A stretch of DNA of 33,870 bases from Streptosporangiaceae bacterium. GTDB lineage: Bacteria; Actinomycetota; Actinomycetes; Streptosporangiales; Streptosporangiaceae. Made by a program: the position numbers and the translations under genes. Shown piece by piece: positions 1-6,996 of the stretch (positions are counted from its first letter, which is position 1; each line of letters starts with the position of its first letter). The stretch is from the NCBI GenBank assembly GCA_025964695.1, contig JAOPYK010000270.1:1-33870 (forward strand), read 5' to 3'. Under the pieces are notes generated by a model, which searched no databases, had not been told where the DNA came from, and saw nothing but the letters and a program-made list of their open reading frames with translations.

Positions 1-87
1 GAGGATCAGAAGGCCCGCGCGCTGGACGTCGTCTCCGACGCCCGCCGCCGCCTCTACGGCATCCTCGCCGACGACGCCGCCGAGTGA
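1..87 (+). CDS. C-terminal end of an unidentified protein (5' truncated)
   Basis: Only the last 28 codons and a TGA stop are inside the window. The frame has almost exclusively G or C at third codon positions, which fits coding sequence in this genome. The peptide is Ala/Arg/Asp-rich and probably helical (ALDVVSDARRRLYGILADD). That is too short to assign a family. A strong hairpin follows 12 bases after the stop, so this looks like the true end of a transcription unit that converges on the kinase gene. Confidence 0.55.
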   Translation, partial: EDQKARALDVVSDARRRLYGILADDAAE

Positions 88-99
88 AGCGGCCCCTCT

Positions 100-126
100 C
101 GCCCCGGCGGGCCTCCCGCCGGGGCG
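100..126. terminator. Convergent hairpin terminator
   Basis: A perfect 12-bp GC-rich stem (100-111 with 115-126) has a 3-base CCT loop. It lies between the stop of the upstream plus-strand gene (87) and the stop of the minus-strand kinase (157). There is no U-tract, as is common in high-GC actinobacteria. It could serve both directions. Confidence 0.6.
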
Positions 127-156
127 GGAGCCGCCGCGGGGACGCCGAAAGCGACG

Positions 157-1917
157 TCAGGGGAAGGGGATCGGGCGCGCCACCCGGTCGGGCACGTACA
201 GCGGCTGCCAGACGTACAGCCCGAAGTCGGACCGCGTCAGGCCCGTGCGCACCGGCAGCGTGGTCTCGATCCGGATCAGATAGGACGCGCCGGCCGGCAT
301 GTACTGGTCGCCGTCCTGGCTGGTCGGTGCCCCGGAGCCGCCCAGCAAACCGATGATCTTCTGCTCATTGGTGAGCGTGCAGGTGTCGGCGGGCGCCCCG
401 GCCTGCGGCATGCACCGCGGCCGCAGCGTCTCCGCCACGAAGTCCCGCTTGACGAACAGGTCGGCGGGCCCGCTCGTGAGATCGGGCAGCAGGACGGCCC
501 GGCCGAGCGTGTTGGTCAGCACGTAGTCGCCATAGGCGTAGGTCTGCCCGCTGGGCGCGGGCGTTCCCGTCTTCTCCAGTGGCTGGTCGGTCGTGCCGCC
601 CCCCACCGCCGCAAGGGCGAGCGCGTTCACCTCGCCCTGGGTCGCGTTCACCTTGATCACCGGACCGGTCTGCGGCGGCTTCACCGGACCGGCCTCATCG
701 CCCGGCTGCGGGCTCGCCGCGCCCGCAGGCCCCTTGTAGGTCTGGGAACCGGCCGAGTCCGGCCACAGGAACAGCGCGGCGGCCACCGCGCCGACCAGGA
801 TCACCGAGGCCGCCCCCAGTCCGGCGTTGCGCATCGTCGTCCGCCGCCCGGCCCGCCCGGCCCGCCGGGCCTCCCGCGCCGGTCGCCGCTCATGGCCATC
901 GGTGGCCGCCCGGCCGATCCGTACCTGGATTCCGGTGTCGCCCGGCTGGGTCATCCCGGCGTCCCCCTGCGGGGCGCCGGTCACGACCGGGTAGGTCCCG
1001 GTGCCGGCCACGTCGGCGCCCTGGCCCGCCCTGGTGACCGGAGCGGCCGGGCGGGGAGCGACCGGGTACACGCCGGTCGCCGGCGGCCGCGGGGCCACCG
1101 GAGCGCCCTCATCGGTGCGCAGCAGGCGCATCAGGACGTACTGCGAGGACGGCCGCTCTCGCGGGTCCTTGACCAGGCACTCGAGGACGAGCTGCCGCAG
1201 CCGCCCTTCGAGGGTGCCCAGGTCGGGCTGCTCGTGCAGGATCCGGGTGATCACGGTCGGAATGGAGTCCTGGCCGAACGGCGGCCAGCCGCACGAGGCG
1301 TACACGATGGTCGCGCCCCAGGCCCAGACGTCGACGGCGGCGGTGAGATCACGGCCGGAGAGCTGTTCGGGAGCCATGTACGCGGGCGTGCCGATGACCC
1401 CGCCGGACGCCGAGGTGTCGGCGTTGAGGGCCCGGGCGATCCCGAAGTCGATGACCCGGGCGCCGTCGGAGCCGAGCAGGACATTGCTCGGCTTGAAATC
1501 CCGGTGCACCACACCGGCCTGATGGATGGCGGTGAGCGCGGTCGCCGTGGTGATCGCGAGCCGGTTGAGCACATCACCCGAGCGCGGCCCGTGAGTTTCC
1601 ACCGCGCCCCGCAGCGAAGGTCCCTGAATGTACTCACTGACGATGTACGGGGCGTCCCCCTCGACGTCGGCGGCCAGGATCCGGGCCGTACAGAACGGAT
1701 CCACCCTCTGCGCCGCCGCCAGTGCCTTGGCGAAGTTCGCCCTCGTGCGGGGCTCCTCACTGAGCCGGGCATGCAGCAGCTTGACCGCGACGACCTCGCC
1801 CGACGCGGACTCGCCCCGGTAGACGACCCCCTGAGCGCCCTCGCCCAGCCGGCCCGTCAGCCGGAAGTTCCCCAGGCGCTGCGGATCAGTCCGTCGCAGC
1901 GGCTCGACTTCCGACAT
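157..1917 (-). CDS. Transmembrane serine/threonine protein kinase with extracytoplasmic domain
   Basis: 586 aa. The N-terminal kinase domain (about 18-267) has a glycine loop LGEGAQGVVY (24-33), ATP-binding Lys46, catalytic HRDFKPSN (Asp140), DFG (157-159) and an activation-segment GTPAYMAPEQ. A Pro-rich juxtamembrane linker (about 270-340) and an Arg-rich stretch lead to one transmembrane helix (about 366-384). The exported part (about 385-586) carries two cysteines (502 and 513) that could form a disulfide, and it has no PASTA repeats. It should phosphorylate cytosolic targets in response to an external or envelope signal; the target is unknown. I chose ATG 1917 because GAGGAG lies about 7 bases upstream. 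A GTG at 1935 would add six residues but has no usable ribosome site. It is transcribed toward the end of the window and is separated from otsB by a hairpin. Confidence 0.9.
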   Translation of the reverse strand: MSEVEPLRRTDPQRLGNFRLTGRLGEGAQGVVYRGESASGEVVAVKLLHARLSEEPRTRANFAKALAAAQRVDPFCTARILAADVEGDAPYIVSEYIQGPSLRGAVETHGPRSGDVLNRLAITTATALTAIHQAGVVHRDFKPSNVLLGSDGARVIDFGIARALNADTSASGGVIGTPAYMAPEQLSGRDLTAAVDVWAWGATIVYASCGWPPFGQDSIPTVITRILHEQPDLGTLEGRLRQLVLECLVKDPRERPSSQYVLMRLLRTDEGAPVAPRPPATGVYPVAPRPAAPVTRAGQGADVAGTGTYPVVTGAPQGDAGMTQPGDTGIQVRIGRAATDGHERRPAREARRAGRAGRRTTMRNAGLGAASVILVGAVAAALFLWPDSAGSQTYKGPAGAASPQPGDEAGPVKPPQTGPVIKVNATQGEVNALALAAVGGGTTDQPLEKTGTPAPSGQTYAYGDYVLTNTLGRAVLLPDLTSGPADLFVKRDFVAETLRPRCMPQAGAPADTCTLTNEQKIIGLLGGSGAPTSQDGDQYMPAGASYLIRIETTLPVRTGLTRSDFGLYVWQPLYVPDRVARPIPFP

Positions 1918-2053
1918 CACGGGCTCCTCGTTCACCTCGCGTCACAACGCTCGGCCCCATTTTGGCGGAATAAGTCGCGAGGTTCGCTACAAACCCCCCT
2001 CTTCACCGATATATATGCGGAAATCAGACTGCGGATCCATGACCTGGACGCAC

Positions 2054-2075
2054 ATGAAAGGCGAAGGCCTTTCAT
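2054..2075 (-). terminator. Hairpin terminator after otsB
   Basis: A 9-bp perfect stem (2054-2062 with 2067-2075) with a 4-base loop lies 8 bases beyond the otsB stop. It separates the otsB unit from the downstream kinase gene on the same strand. No T-run follows. Confidence 0.55.
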
Positions 2076-2082
2076 ATTTGGC

Positions 2083-2910
2083 TCAGGGGGCGAGTGAGTC
2101 GGCCAGGAAATTGATCAACTCGACGATCCCATCCGGGCCGTCGACGATCAGATCGGCCCGCTCGGCCACCGCGGTCACCTCGGCGGAGCCGCTACAGACC
2201 TTGACCCCCGAGATGCCCTCCGCGCGCAACGCCTCGACCGCGTCGAAGGCGGGCAGATCACCGAGATCGTCGCCCGCGAAGAGCACCGCCCCCGCGCCGC
2301 GCTCGGTCACGATGGCGCGCAGCGCGACGCCCTTGTCCATGCCGGGCGGCCGGAGTTCGAGCACGAATCGACCGGGCTCCACCACCAGCCCATGCCGTTC
2401 GGCGAGCGCGACCAGGAGACTGCGCAGCCGCTCGAGAGCGACTTCCGGCTCGGCCGCGCGCCGGGTGTGGACGGCCAGCGCGTGACCCTTGTCCTCGATG
2501 AAGACCCCGGGGGGTGCGCCCGCCGCCTCCAGGACCCGGGGCAGTTTGGCCCGCACCTCGGCCACCCCCGGTGACGGCTCAGGGGCGATGAGTTTCCCGG
2601 ACTCCCAGCGTTCGAGGCCGTACTGCCCCAGCACGATGAGCCCGTCGATGCCTGCCAGACCTCCGTACTCCACCGCGACCGCGGCCGGGCGGCCGGTGAT
2701 GACGACGACCGAGCCGACCAGCGGCGCCAGGCGGGCGAGCGCCGGCGCCGCCCGAGGGTGGGCCCGGGCCGCCGCGGGGTCGGCCACGATCGGCGCGAGC
2801 ACACCATCGAAGTCGAAGGCGAGAAGCGCCTCGTCGGGACTCTTGAGGATTGCTGCGAGCCCTTCGGCGCCTTCAGGGGTGTGAGGGTTCATGCGACCAT
2901 TGTCGGCCAC
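2083..2910 (-). CDS. otsB: Trehalose-6-phosphate phosphatase (OtsB)
   Basis: 275 aa, a usual length for a single-domain trehalose phosphatase of the HAD superfamily. It hydrolyses trehalose 6-phosphate to trehalose and phosphate, the second step of the OtsA-OtsB route to a stress protectant. Visible HAD motifs are the nucleophile DFDGVL (first Asp near residue 33), motif II ITGRP, the MDKG lysine and the acidic GDDLGD. The typical LGQYGLE and RPPGMDKG segments place it in OtsB rather than a general HAD family. The GTG start at 2910 directly follows the TGA of the DUF3263 gene (2911-2913), so translation is probably coupled. An in-frame ATG at 2892 is an alternative; neither start has a strong ribosome site. 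otsA is not in the window. Confidence 0.9.
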   Translation of the reverse strand: MADNGRMNPHTPEGAEGLAAILKSPDEALLAFDFDGVLAPIVADPAAARAHPRAAPALARLAPLVGSVVVITGRPAAVAVEYGGLAGIDGLIVLGQYGLERWESGKLIAPEPSPGVAEVRAKLPRVLEAAGAPPGVFIEDKGHALAVHTRRAAEPEVALERLRSLLVALAERHGLVVEPGRFVLELRPPGMDKGVALRAIVTERGAGAVLFAGDDLGDLPAFDAVEALRAEGISGVKVCSGSAEVTAVAERADLIVDGPDGIVELINFLADSLAP

Positions 2911-3237
2911 TCAGGGTTGGATACCGAGTCGTCGGGCGGCGCGTTTCCGCTGCCGTTGCGACCGCATCCGGAGAAGGCGCTTGACGAGCATGGGGTCGTG
3001 CTCGAGCGCCTCGGGTCGTTCGATCAGTAGGTTGAGGAGCTGGTAGTACCGCGTCGCCGACATGTCGAACAGCTCGCGGATGGCTTGCTCCTTGGCTCCG
3101 GCGTACTTCCACCACTGCCTCTCGAAGGCGAGGATCTGGCGGTCACGTTCGGACAGGAGGTCGGTGGGGAAGGCGTCGGGGTCGTCTACTGGGCCTTCGT
3201 TATCAGGGCCGTCGCCCGAGGCGTTAGCCGCTCGCAT
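2911..3237 (-). CDS. DUF3263 family protein
   Basis: 108 aa. The core (LSERDRQILAFERQWW, then KEQAIRELFDMSATRYYQLL) matches the actinobacterial DUF3263 family, small proteins whose fold resembles a sigma-factor region 4 type helix-turn-helix. The C-terminus is strongly basic (about 15 Arg/Lys in the last 30 residues), so nucleic-acid binding is plausible but not established. I chose ATG 3237 because a GAGGGG site lies 4-10 bases upstream; an upstream start at 3291 would add 18 poorly coding residues. Its stop abuts the otsB start, so the two form an operon. The linkage suggests, as inference only, a regulatory role in trehalose metabolism. Confidence 0.82.
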   Translation of the reverse strand: MRAANASGDGPDNEGPVDDPDAFPTDLLSERDRQILAFERQWWKYAGAKEQAIRELFDMSATRYYQLLNLLIERPEALEHDPMLVKRLLRMRSQRQRKRAARRLGIQP

Positions 3238-3476
3238 CAGGTCCCCTCTTGTGGGTTCTAGTCCCGGTCGTCCGGGTTCGGCCGGTGTCATGCTACGCGT
3301 CCCGACCGACGACTTCCGGTGTTCTCACGGAACGCCGCACCCGGGTCCCGGCCACCCCGATACGCCTGGGGCGAGTCTCGTTCAGGGGACCTGTGGTGAC
3401 TGTGCGGCAGCCGAACATTCAAGGTAAGGAACGGGTAAAGCGGGACGTAGCGCCGTGCATACGGCATGATCTCCCC

Positions 3477-4637
3477 ATGGGTTTCACGCGCTCCGACTGG
3501 CGACTGATCGGGCTGGCCGGGATCGTCACTCTGATGGCCGGGATCACGTATTACGGCAAGCTGGGCGGCACGGTCGCGCCATTCGTGATCTCCGCCTTCG
3601 CCCTCGCGCTGCTGGCGAGCCTGGTCGGCCGCAGCGTGGAGGCGCTCGGCGACCGGCTGGGCGCCGGCGCCACCGGCGTGGTGCAGAGCGCGCTGGGCAA
3701 CCTGCCCGAGCTGTTCGTCGTGCTGTTCGCCCTGAAGGCGAAGCTGTACGACGTCGCCACGGCCTCCCTGGTCGGTTCCATCTTGGCCAACCTGTTGCTC
3801 GTGCTGGGATTGGCCTTCCTGGTCGGCGGCATCAAGAACGGCCCGCAGCGGTTCCAGAAGGGCTCGGCCCGCACCATCGCCATGCTGCTGGTGCTGTCGG
3901 TCTCGGCGCTGGTGGTGCCCGCCATCACCTTTGCCCTGCACACCCCCGCCAGAGAGCATGAGCGCGCTCTGTCGATCGTGGTGTCGCTGCTGCTTCTCGG
4001 GCTGTTCGTGGCCTCGCTGCCGGCCGCTCTGAAGCGGCAGAAGGCCGCCGAGACGCCCGCCGAAGACGCCGCGAAGGCCGAAAAGCCGGGAGCCGCCGAG
4101 GAGCCGGGAGCCGCCGGGGAGCCGGCGGAGGCCAAGAAACCGGGAGCCGCCGAGGAGCCGGCGGGCCACCACGGGCCGAGCTGGCCGCTTGCGGTCGCGA
4201 TCGGCATGCTGGCCGTCACCGGCATCGGAGCCGCCTTCGTCTCCGACTGGTTCGTGGGCGGCCTCACCCCGGCGATGGACGCCATGGGCATCTCCCAGGC
4301 ATTCGCCGGTCTGGTGATCGTGGCCATCGCGGGCAACGCGGTGGAGAACGTCGTCGGCATCCAGCTGGCCGCCAGGAACCAGTCCGACTACGCCTTGCAA
4401 GTGATCCTTCAGAGCCCCCTGCAGATCGCGCTCGTGGTCACGCCCGCACTGGTGCTGCTGTCACCGCTGGTCGGCGCGTCCTTCACGCTGGTCCTGTCGC
4501 CTCTGCTCATCGCGGTGCTGATCCTGGCCGTGCTGGTGACCGTGGTGGTGGTGCTGGACGGCGAGTCGAACTGGCTCGAGGGCGCCACGCTGATCGTCCT
4601 GTACTGCATCATCGCCGCCGCCTTCTGGTGGGGCTGA
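3477..4637 (+). CDS. CAX-type Ca2+/H+ antiporter (CaCA superfamily)
   Basis: 386 aa membrane protein with about 10-11 hydrophobic segments. It has the two inverted alpha-repeats of cation/Ca2+ exchangers: GNLPE (74-78) followed by SLVGSILANLLLVLG, and GNAVEN (286-291) followed by SPLQIALVVTPALVLL. This pattern matches the CAX branch, which exchanges Ca2+ for H+ across the cytoplasmic membrane. The central cytosolic loop (about 186-235) is an Ala/Glu/Pro/Lys low-complexity tract with repeated PGAAEEP units, followed by HHGPSW. ATG 3477 is the only credible start because reading upstream gives non-coding composition. There is no clear ribosome site, so the message may be leaderless or have a weak leader. 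It diverges from the DUF3263-otsB operon; the gap (3238-3476) shows no obvious operator. Confidence 0.87.
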   Translation: MGFTRSDWRLIGLAGIVTLMAGITYYGKLGGTVAPFVISAFALALLASLVGRSVEALGDRLGAGATGVVQSALGNLPELFVVLFALKAKLYDVATASLVGSILANLLLVLGLAFLVGGIKNGPQRFQKGSARTIAMLLVLSVSALVVPAITFALHTPAREHERALSIVVSLLLLGLFVASLPAALKRQKAAETPAEDAAKAEKPGAAEEPGAAGEPAEAKKPGAAEEPAGHHGPSWPLAVAIGMLAVTGIGAAFVSDWFVGGLTPAMDAMGISQAFAGLVIVAIAGNAVENVVGIQLAARNQSDYALQVILQSPLQIALVVTPALVLLSPLVGASFTLVLSPLLIAVLILAVLVTVVVVLDGESNWLEGATLIVLYCIIAAAFWWG

Positions 4638-4656
4638 GCCCTTCTCCGGCCGCCGG

Positions 4657-5214
4657 TCAATCGGCGACTTTGGCCTCTTCGAAGATCTTGCCGATGCCGT
4701 CCGGGTCCACCGGGGCCTGTGCGGCCGCGTGGGTGAACCGTTTGAGCAAGTGGGCGAACTGGACCCGTTCCTCCTCGGTCCAGTCTGCCGTGAGGTCGGC
4801 CAGGTAGGCCATCCGGAAACGATGAGCGACCTGCCTGACCCGGCGGCCCGCGTCGGTCAGCTGGAGATTGGCCCGCCGCGCGTCGAACGGTGAGGGCCGC
4901 CGGGAGACCAGACCGGCGTCGATGGCGTGTCCGACCAGACGGCTCGCGGTCGAGGGGTCGATCTCCAGCCGATCGGCGACCGCGCCGACCGTGACTTCAC
5001 CCGCGTCATCGTCGGTCGCCTCGGCGCTCAGCCCGGAGACGGCGTGTACCACCATGAGGTTCGACATCTGTAGCGGCCGGGAGCCCTCGGTCTGCTCGCG
5101 GATCTTGCGCATCAGACCGGGCTTGGCCCACACCCGTCGCAGGTGAAAGACCGCCTGTCCGATGTCGGCGAGCACCGGGTCCACCGGCTCGGCCGAGACG
5201 TCGTTGGTCCCCAT
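4657..5214 (-). CDS. MarR family transcriptional regulator
   Basis: 185 aa. A winged helix-turn-helix of MarR type spans about residues 65-125, with the recognition region [28 protein letters not shown] (given here in two parts: [13 protein letters not shown] and [15 protein letters not shown]) and the wing near [12 protein letters not shown]. Such proteins usually repress a neighbouring exporter and release DNA on binding a phenolic or lipophilic compound. The ribosome site AGGAGG lies 7 bases before ATG 5214. The gene diverges from the MFS exporter at 5312 across a 97-base gap containing a strong repeated operator, so it very probably controls that exporter and itself. The C-terminal acidic tail ([16 protein letters not shown]) has no assigned role. 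Confidence 0.9.
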   Translation of the reverse strand: MGTNDVSAEPVDPVLADIGQAVFHLRRVWAKPGLMRKIREQTEGSRPLQMSNLMVVHAVSGLSAEATDDDAGEVTVGAVADRLEIDPSTASRLVGHAIDAGLVSRRPSPFDARRANLQLTDAGRRVRQVAHRFRMAYLADLTADWTEEERVQFAHLLKRFTHAAAQAPVDPDGIGKIFEEAKVAD

Positions 5215-5236
5215 CAGGGGCCTCCTGTTTGATACC

Positions 5237-5300
5237 TGCGCAATACAGATGTACGGTGCATGTAACCGCTACATATGTACGGTACATGTAGTTTTGCGCA
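5237..5300. promoter_or_regulatory. Nested operator/promoter between marR and MFS genes
   Basis: Two 16-bp direct copies (5249-5264 ATGTACGGTGCATGTA and 5275-5290 ATGTACGGTACATGTA) start 26 bp apart. Copy 2 contains a perfect inverted repeat ATGTAC-G-GTACAT; copy 1 differs by one base. They are enclosed by outer arms TGCGCAA (5237-5243) and TTGCGCA (5294-5300), so the whole block is close to symmetric around 5269. This fits two dimer sites for the adjacent MarR protein. Confidence 0.78.
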
Positions 5301-5311
5301 TAAGGGAATCG

Positions 5312-6910
5312 ATGAGTAACCAGAACCCCCCGTCGGTGACCCCCCAACCCGAGGACTCACCGGCCTTCCTGAGCCACCGGCAGACGCTGATCGTGCTCTC
5401 CGGGCTCATGCTCGGCATGCTACTGGCCGCCCTCGACCAAATGATCGTCTCCACGGCACTACCGACCATCGTCAAGGACCTGCACGGCCTGGAGCACATC
5501 TCCTGGGTCGTCACGGCGTATCTGCTCGCCTCGACGGTGGCCATGCCGCTGTACGGCAAGCTCGGCGACCAGTACGGGCGTAAGCCGATCTTCATCTTCG
5601 TGATCGTGGTCTTCCTCGTCGGGTCGGTCCTGTGCGGACTGGCCCAGTCGATGACCCAGCTGATCATTTTCCGGGGCGTCCAGGGACTGGGTGGCGGCGG
5701 ACTGATGCTGAGCGCCATGTCCATCGTCGCCGACGTCGTCCCGCCCCGTGACCGGGGCCGCTACCAGGGCCTGTTCGGCGCGGTGTTCGGCCTGGCCTCG
5801 GTCGCCGGCCCGCTGGTCGGCGGCTTCTTCACCGACCATCTCACCTGGCGCTGGATTTTCTACATCAACATGCCGCTGGGTGCGGCCGCACTGCTCGTCA
5901 CGATCTTCGGGCTCAAGCTGCACAAGCCCGGCGGCAAGCCGAAGATCGACTACCTCGGTGCGGCGCTGATCGCCGGTGCGGTGGCCTGCATCGTGCTGAT
6001 GACCAGCTGGGGCGGCACGCAGTACGCCTGGGGCTCACCCACGATCATCGGCCTGGGCGTCGGCGGGGTGCTGCTCTTCGTGGTCTTCGCGTTCGCCGAG
6101 GTGCGGGCCCCCGAGCCGATCATCCCGCTGCGGCTGTTCCGCAACCGTACCTTCAGCGCGTCCAGCGGGGTCAGCTTCTTCGTGGGCTTCGCGATGTTCG
6201 GCTGCATGTCCTTCCTGCCGCTGTTCCTGCAGATCGTGACGGGTGCGAGCGCGAGCAACTCCGGCCTGCTGCTGCTCCCGCTCATGGGGGGTCTGCTGCT
6301 CAGCTCGATCGTGTCCGGGTCGATCATCAGCAGGATCGGCCGCTACAAGCTCTTCCCGATCCTCGGCACCGCGGTCTCCGTCGTGGGCCTCTACCTGCTC
6401 TCGACGATGGGGGTGCACACCGGCCGGCTGTCGTCCAGCCTGTACATGTTCGTCCTGGGCGGCGGGCTCGGCATGGTGATGCAGACGGTGGTGCTGGCCA
6501 CCCAGAACACCATTGAGCGCCGCGACATCGGCAGCGGGACCTCCACGGTGACCTTCGCCCGCCAGGTCGGCGCCTCCTTCGGCGTCGCGGTCTTCGGCGC
6601 CATCTTCAACAACCGGCTGAGCGCCGAGATCTCGGCGCACATGCCCAAGGGCTCCCAGGCTCCGAAGACCTCGTCCATCTCCCGACACGCGATCGATCTG
6701 CTTCCACCGCCGCTCCGTGACGGCATCCTGGTGTCGTTCAGCAACGCGCTGACCGACGTGTTCCGCTATGCGGTGCCGTTCCTCGTGGTGGCGTTCGGAG
6801 TCTCGTGGTTCCTCAAAGAGGAGCCGCTGCGCGGCGCTCCCAGCGTAGGCGCCTCCGCCGATCCGATGGGCGAGGTCCAGCCCGATCCGGCACCCGCCTC
6901 CCTGCACTGA
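5312..6910 (+). CDS. MFS drug exporter, DHA2 (14-TM) family
   Basis: 532 aa with about 14 hydrophobic helices, the size of EmrB/QacA-type proton-driven multidrug exporters. Family motifs are [14 protein letters not shown] in helix 1, motif [14 protein letters not shown] in the first cytosolic loop, a motif B-like [13 protein letters not shown], and motif [15 protein letters not shown]. Expected role is efflux of hydrophobic toxic compounds or an antibiotic from the cytosol or membrane. ATG 5312 is preceded by AAGGGA at a good distance; earlier in-frame codons run through the operator and are not translated in this model. It pairs with the divergent marR gene. The substrate cannot be read from the sequence. 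Confidence 0.9.
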   Translation: MSNQNPPSVTPQPEDSPAFLSHRQTLIVLSGLMLGMLLAALDQMIVSTALPTIVKDLHGLEHISWVVTAYLLASTVAMPLYGKLGDQYGRKPIFIFVIVVFLVGSVLCGLAQSMTQLIIFRGVQGLGGGGLMLSAMSIVADVVPPRDRGRYQGLFGAVFGLASVAGPLVGGFFTDHLTWRWIFYINMPLGAAALLVTIFGLKLHKPGGKPKIDYLGAALIAGAVACIVLMTSWGGTQYAWGSPTIIGLGVGGVLLFVVFAFAEVRAPEPIIPLRLFRNRTFSASSGVSFFVGFAMFGCMSFLPLFLQIVTGASASNSGLLLLPLMGGLLLSSIVSGSIISRIGRYKLFPILGTAVSVVGLYLLSTMGVHTGRLSSSLYMFVLGGGLGMVMQTVVLATQNTIERRDIGSGTSTVTFARQVGASFGVAVFGAIFNNRLSAEISAHMPKGSQAPKTSSISRHAIDLLPPPLRDGILVSFSNALTDVFRYAVPFLVVAFGVSWFLKEEPLRGAPSVGASADPMGEVQPDPAPASLH

Positions 6911-6932
6911 CGCACCGTCCCCACCGGGGTCG

Positions 6933-6959
6933 TGCGGCCGTTCTTCGTTACCGGCCGCA
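6933..6959. terminator. Convergent hairpin terminator
   Basis: An 8-bp stem (TGCGGCCG at 6933-6940 with CGGCCGCA at 6952-6959) and an 11-base loop lie in the 86-base gap between the converging MFS (stop 6910) and protease (stop 6997) genes. There is no T-run. Confidence 0.45.
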
Positions 6960-6996
6960 TGACCCCGGCCGACGGCGTGGCTGAGCGGGTGTCGCC

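Noticed and set aside
892-2097. 401-codon open frame on the plus strand
   Set aside because: Antisense of the Ser/Thr kinase; composition only mirrors its codons.
3249-3476. N-terminal extension of the CAX antiporter
   Set aside because: Upstream codons show non-coding composition and the natural membrane-protein start is ATG 3477.
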